Under the pieces are notes generated by a model, which was given only the letters and a program-made list of their open reading frames with translations, was not told where the DNA came from and did not search any database. A stretch of 64,000 nt of DNA. Source: Bacillus sp. SA1-12 (GTDB taxonomy: Bacteria; Bacillota; Bacilli; Bacillales; Bacillaceae). This document shows, in pieces, positions 61,547 to 64,000 of this stretch. Each line of letters begins with the position of its first letter. The first letter of the stretch is position 1. The stretch spans positions 62,001-126,000 of the forward strand of contig NZ_LATZ01000129.1 of NCBI RefSeq assembly GCF_000981385.1, written 5' to 3'. The position numbers and the translations under genes were made by a program.

Positions 61547-62605
61547 ATGAAAACAAAATACCTTATTGATGATGAGATACTTATCCTGCAACTTCATAAA
61601 GAATACTGTATTCAAGCTGTGAGTGTAGAATTTATTCCGATGGGTGACTCAGCATACTCATACAGGGTGAATTGCTGTAATGGGGATACCTATTATTTGA
61701 AATTGTTTGATCATAAGCATGACAGACAAAGAAAAGCAGTTGAAAGGCTTCAAAACTATTTGCCATTAACTTGGACATTGTACCATAGCTGTTATCTGAC
61801 TAATATTACATACCCAATTAAAAAACAAAATGGTGAGTTTATAACAACATTTAATGACTTAACATTTGTTTTGTTTCCGTTTATTGAAGGAGAAACATTG
61901 GCAGAAGCATACCCTTTCTCAAAAGAGTTGTTGAATGAAGTTGCAAAAGAAATGGCGTTAATCCATCAGGTTCCAAAGAATATCGCCATTACCTTCATAG
62001 AAAAGGAAACATTTGATATTTCCTTTGAATCTGACCTATTAAAATGTTTGTCAGTGCTTGAGGGACCTGCTACAAAAAAAAGCCAAATAATAAACAGTTT
62101 AAGAGATCAGATAGTCGTAAAAAAAGAACAAATTATATACTTACTAAAGCTTGTTCGCAAACTGCGTGTTCTTGCACTAGATGAGAACAAAGACAAGGTT
62201 TTATGTCACGGTGATCTGTGGGGAGGAAATTTAATTCTTCAAAAAAACAAGCTGTTTATCATTGATTGGGAAGCAGCAATGATTGCACCACCTGAATTTG
62301 ATTTGTTTAGCTATTTAGGTGATGAATTTGAAGTATTTCTCACCTCTTATCAAAAGTATATAAACCATACTATTTCTTTAAATCTAGATTTATTAAGATT
62401 TTACTCCTATCGCCATCACCTTCGAAATCTGGCAAATTGGTTAATGAATATTCTTTATCGAAACACTGACGAAGCTCAAAATGAAAATGATCTAGAAATG
62501 ATCATTTATCATTGCATGAACCGTTGGGATAATATTGAACCAAATATAATAAAGGCAGAAGAAATCATAAAAAAAGTTTCTTTAGAAGGAAAAACTAGTA
62601 AATGA
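61547..62605 (+). CDS. Aminoglycoside phosphotransferase/choline-kinase-family protein
   Basis: A 352-residue kinase-like protein. The catalytic loop VLCHGDLWGGNLIL near residues 217-230 contains the HxDxxxxN motif, and LFIIDWEAAMIAPPEFDLF near 236 supplies the metal-binding aspartate. The N-terminal lobe has YYLKLFD near 52, whose lysine should bind ATP. The frame is open to 61394, but GAGGAGGAGG before ATG 61547 marks the start. The acceptor may be an antibiotic, a sugar alcohol or a small metabolite; there is no evidence for resistance. It follows the M50-like protease gene closely. Confidence 0.83.
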   Translation: MKTKYLIDDEILILQLHKEYCIQAVSVEFIPMGDSAYSYRVNCCNGDTYYLKLFDHKHDRQRKAVERLQNYLPLTWTLYHSCYLTNITYPIKKQNGEFITTFNDLTFVLFPFIEGETLAEAYPFSKELLNEVAKEMALIHQVPKNIAITFIEKETFDISFESDLLKCLSVLEGPATKKSQIINSLRDQIVVKKEQIIYLLKLVRKLRVLALDENKDKVLCHGDLWGGNLILQKNKLFIIDWEAAMIAPPEFDLFSYLGDEFEVFLTSYQKYINHTISLNLDLLRFYSYRHHLRNLANWLMNILYRNTDEAQNENDLEMIIYHCMNRWDNIEPNIIKAEEIIKKVSLEGKTSK

Positions 62606-62639
62606 TCTCACAGTTGCGAATAGAATGGATAAAGACGAT

Positions 62640-62677
62640 AAAAAATCCAACCAGTCATCATCTTGGTTGGATTTTTT
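62640..62677. terminator. Bidirectional terminator
   Basis: AAAAATCCAACCA (62641-62653) and TGGTTGGATTTTTT (62664-62677) pair perfectly around a ten-base loop, between convergent genes. Confidence 0.85.
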
Positions 62678-62698
62678 GTTATACTTATATAATGATTA

Positions 62699-63463
62699 CT
62701 AGGATAGTATTCTATAGTGGTGTCTGGATAATGGAGTAAAGCCCATCTTTTTATAAAGCTCAATTGCGGATTGATTTGTTTGGATAACCTGTAAATACAT
62801 ATGATGTCCACCATTTTCAGATGCCCATTTTGTAAGAACATTCACGATATGGGTGGCGAACCCTTTTCTGCGATGCTGCTTGTTGACTACAATATTGCAA
62901 ATGCACGCCCAGCCATCCTCTAAGATAACTGTACCAAGACCAATTGTTTCCTCTTGTTCTGAAATACGTAAAAAGGTTTTTAAAGGTTTTATCGATGAAA
63001 AAATATGAGCATATGCTTCATGTCTCTCTGAAGTAAAGCCTTCTAATTGAATAAATTCTTCAATCCATTTATAATCTGGCTCTGATAAGCACTCGATGGT
63101 CCATGAAGGTTTATTCACAGAATGGGGTAATATATCCTCACAAGATGCCGTCATTGTAAAACATTCATCAACTTTTTCGTATCCTTTAGATTCTAATAAA
63201 ACATCCAGCTCTTTTGGCGAAACTTCGCTTATGTAAAAACATGGAGTGATTGATTTCTCTCGATAAAACGTTTCAATCTTTTCCAGCCACATTGGATCCT
63301 GTGGCATTGATCCGAGGGCATGGACGCTATTTGCTCTTTTCGTCACACCAAATGTAGCTCTCATTTTCCAATTTTCAACGGTTTCTTGGGTATAACAAGG
63401 CCAAGCATTTGCTGCTAATTGCTCAATAAAATTGATTAGGCTCACATCAATCTCTGTTTTCAT
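62699..63463 (-). CDS. GNAT-family N-acetyltransferase
   Basis: A 254-residue acetyltransferase with a recognisable C-terminal GNAT domain. ICNIVVNKQHRRKGFATHIV at about residues 192-211 contains the acetyl-CoA pyrophosphate loop R-R-x-G-x-A, and LYKKMGFTP near 240 is the usual C-terminal strand. The first 130 residues form a degenerate second GNAT-like or substrate domain (ENWKMRATFGVTKRANSVHA). GGAGGGCTATAG precedes the ATG. The substrate is unknown. It is monocistronic and convergent with the phosphotransferase gene. Confidence 0.85.
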   Translation of the reverse strand: MKTEIDVSLINFIEQLAANAWPCYTQETVENWKMRATFGVTKRANSVHALGSMPQDPMWLEKIETFYREKSITPCFYISEVSPKELDVLLESKGYEKVDECFTMTASCEDILPHSVNKPSWTIECLSEPDYKWIEEFIQLEGFTSERHEAYAHIFSSIKPLKTFLRISEQEETIGLGTVILEDGWACICNIVVNKQHRRKGFATHIVNVLTKWASENGGHHMYLQVIQTNQSAIELYKKMGFTPLSRHHYRILS

Positions 63464-63664
63464 CTATAGCCCTCCATGATTGTTCTTTAAATGGTAAATT
63501 AGACTCATTCTTACCAGGTTAATATTATATTTATAAAGTAATATGCAAATTAATCATTTGAGGTATTTTTGTATCATTTTATAGTTTTCTTTTTCCGTGT
63601 TCAGTCCTTGAGCGGCTTTATGAAGGACATCTCATCTGCATTTTTTTGGGAATTTTATCCTTCC

Positions 63665-63707
63665 GCACTTTTATGAAAAGGAGGGGCTGCTTTTTTTATC
63701 GCAGCCC
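63665..63707 (-). terminator. Possible terminator of the small gene
   Basis: GGGCTGC (63684-63690) and GCAGCCC (63701-63707) form a stem; on the minus strand it is followed by CTCCTTTTC, a modest T-run. The 63464-63664 spacer has no gene I can support. Confidence 0.45.
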
Positions 63708-63717
63708 ATATATTCCA

Positions 63718-63891
63718 TTATTCATTTAGATGTGAATATTGATCTTTTAATTCAGCTTCTATTTCCTGCAATCTTTCTTCCAATTTTGTAATGGAATGTC
63801 CAGTTGATTCAAGCTTTTCAATATCCCCTTGAATACGAATATACTCCATTTTCAATCCTGATATTTTTTGATTGATTGTCTCTTTTTTCAT
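63718..63891 (-). CDS. Small SE1832-family coiled-coil protein
   Basis: A 57-residue protein. It begins at ATG 63891 (minus strand) about 11 bases after AGGGGG and stops at 63718. It is highly charged and helical. LKMEYIRIQGDIEKLESTGH at residues 13-32 matches the small SE1832-type family found across staphylococci and bacilli, followed by a second heptad-like helix (LEERLQEIEAELKDQ). No function is known. A GGGCTGC hairpin follows. The 63892-64000 bases upstream should hold its promoter and show nothing else. Confidence 0.72.
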   Translation of the reverse strand: MKKETINQKISGLKMEYIRIQGDIEKLESTGHSITKLEERLQEIEAELKDQYSHLNE

Positions 63892-64000
63892 TTTTTCATG
63901 ATCCCCCTAAATAATGTAATCTCTATGTAACGTGTTATAGACAAAATTCCATTTCAGCTTGCAGGTGTTTGATTATACGTTTTCTGCAAAAATAGGATCT

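Overview
The window looks like chromosome from a low-GC, endospore-forming member of the Bacillaceae. No 16S gene or species marker is present, so genus is left open. The evidence is a complete qoxABCD cytochrome aa3 quinol oxidase operon with heme O synthase, a proline T-box in front of proBA, a CotY/CotZ-type spore coat protein, a PaiA acetyltransferase, two guanidine-I (ykkC) riboswitches, strong AGGAGG ribosome sites with frequent TTG/GTG starts, and several families of short intergenic repeats. I see no rRNA, tRNA, CRISPR array, transposase or prophage gene.

Layout. 1-4.8 kb: a sugar ABC importer (binding protein cut by the window edge, two permeases) with a Gfo/Idh/MocA dehydrogenase and a TIM-barrel isomerase. 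5.4-6.4 kb: a frameshifted MarR regulator in front of paiA. 6.6-8.5 kb: a DDAH/YkgA-like hydrolase and uroporphyrinogen-III methyltransferase. 8.7-9.1 kb: a 52-bp tandem repeat. 9.2-14.5 kb: heme O synthase divergent from qoxABCD. 14.7-17.7 kb: a MalR-like LacI regulator and oligo-1,6-glucosidase. 17.9-20.6 kb: an MBL hydrolase, a YrdB pseudogene and a MATE exporter. 20.7-23.7 kb: T-box and proBA. 24-29 kb: a CPBP protease, a lipoprotein/ATP-grasp/DUF350 operon, and a coat protein. 29.5-33.6 kb: a large TPR-GTPase and an acyltransferase. 33.7-38.4 kb: a minus-strand LacI-Gfo-ThuA-Gfo operon, probably for keto-glycoside catabolism. 38.7-40.3 kb: an SGNH esterase and the remnant of a secreted multidomain protein. 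40.6-43.5 kb: a two-component system. 44.7-48.8 kb: PEP carboxylase and a MetE-like methyltransferase. 50.6-59.6 kb: the guanidine regulon. 59.8-63.9 kb: a hydroxyacid dehydrogenase, an M50-like membrane protease, a phosphotransferase, a GNAT enzyme and a small SE1832-type protein.

The most coherent system is at 50.6-59.6 kb. Two transcription units, one for an APC permease and one for two DUF1989 carboxyguanidine deiminase subunits, a biotin-dependent guanidine carboxylase and allophanate hydrolase, each carry a guanidine-I riboswitch with a terminator. Each is also preceded by a 17-bp match to the GlnR/TnrA consensus lying exactly 29 bases upstream of a -10 hexamer. This suggests double control: transcription starts under nitrogen limitation and reads through only when guanidine is present. 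The least understood system is the three-gene operon at 25.5-27.6 kb, a small Gly/Ser-rich lipoprotein, a glutathionylspermidine-synthase-like ATP-grasp ligase and a DUF350 membrane protein. It resembles the enterobacterial YjfM-YjfC-YjfL set, whose substrate I do not know. Several dispersed elements recur within the window and often sit directly after stop codons.
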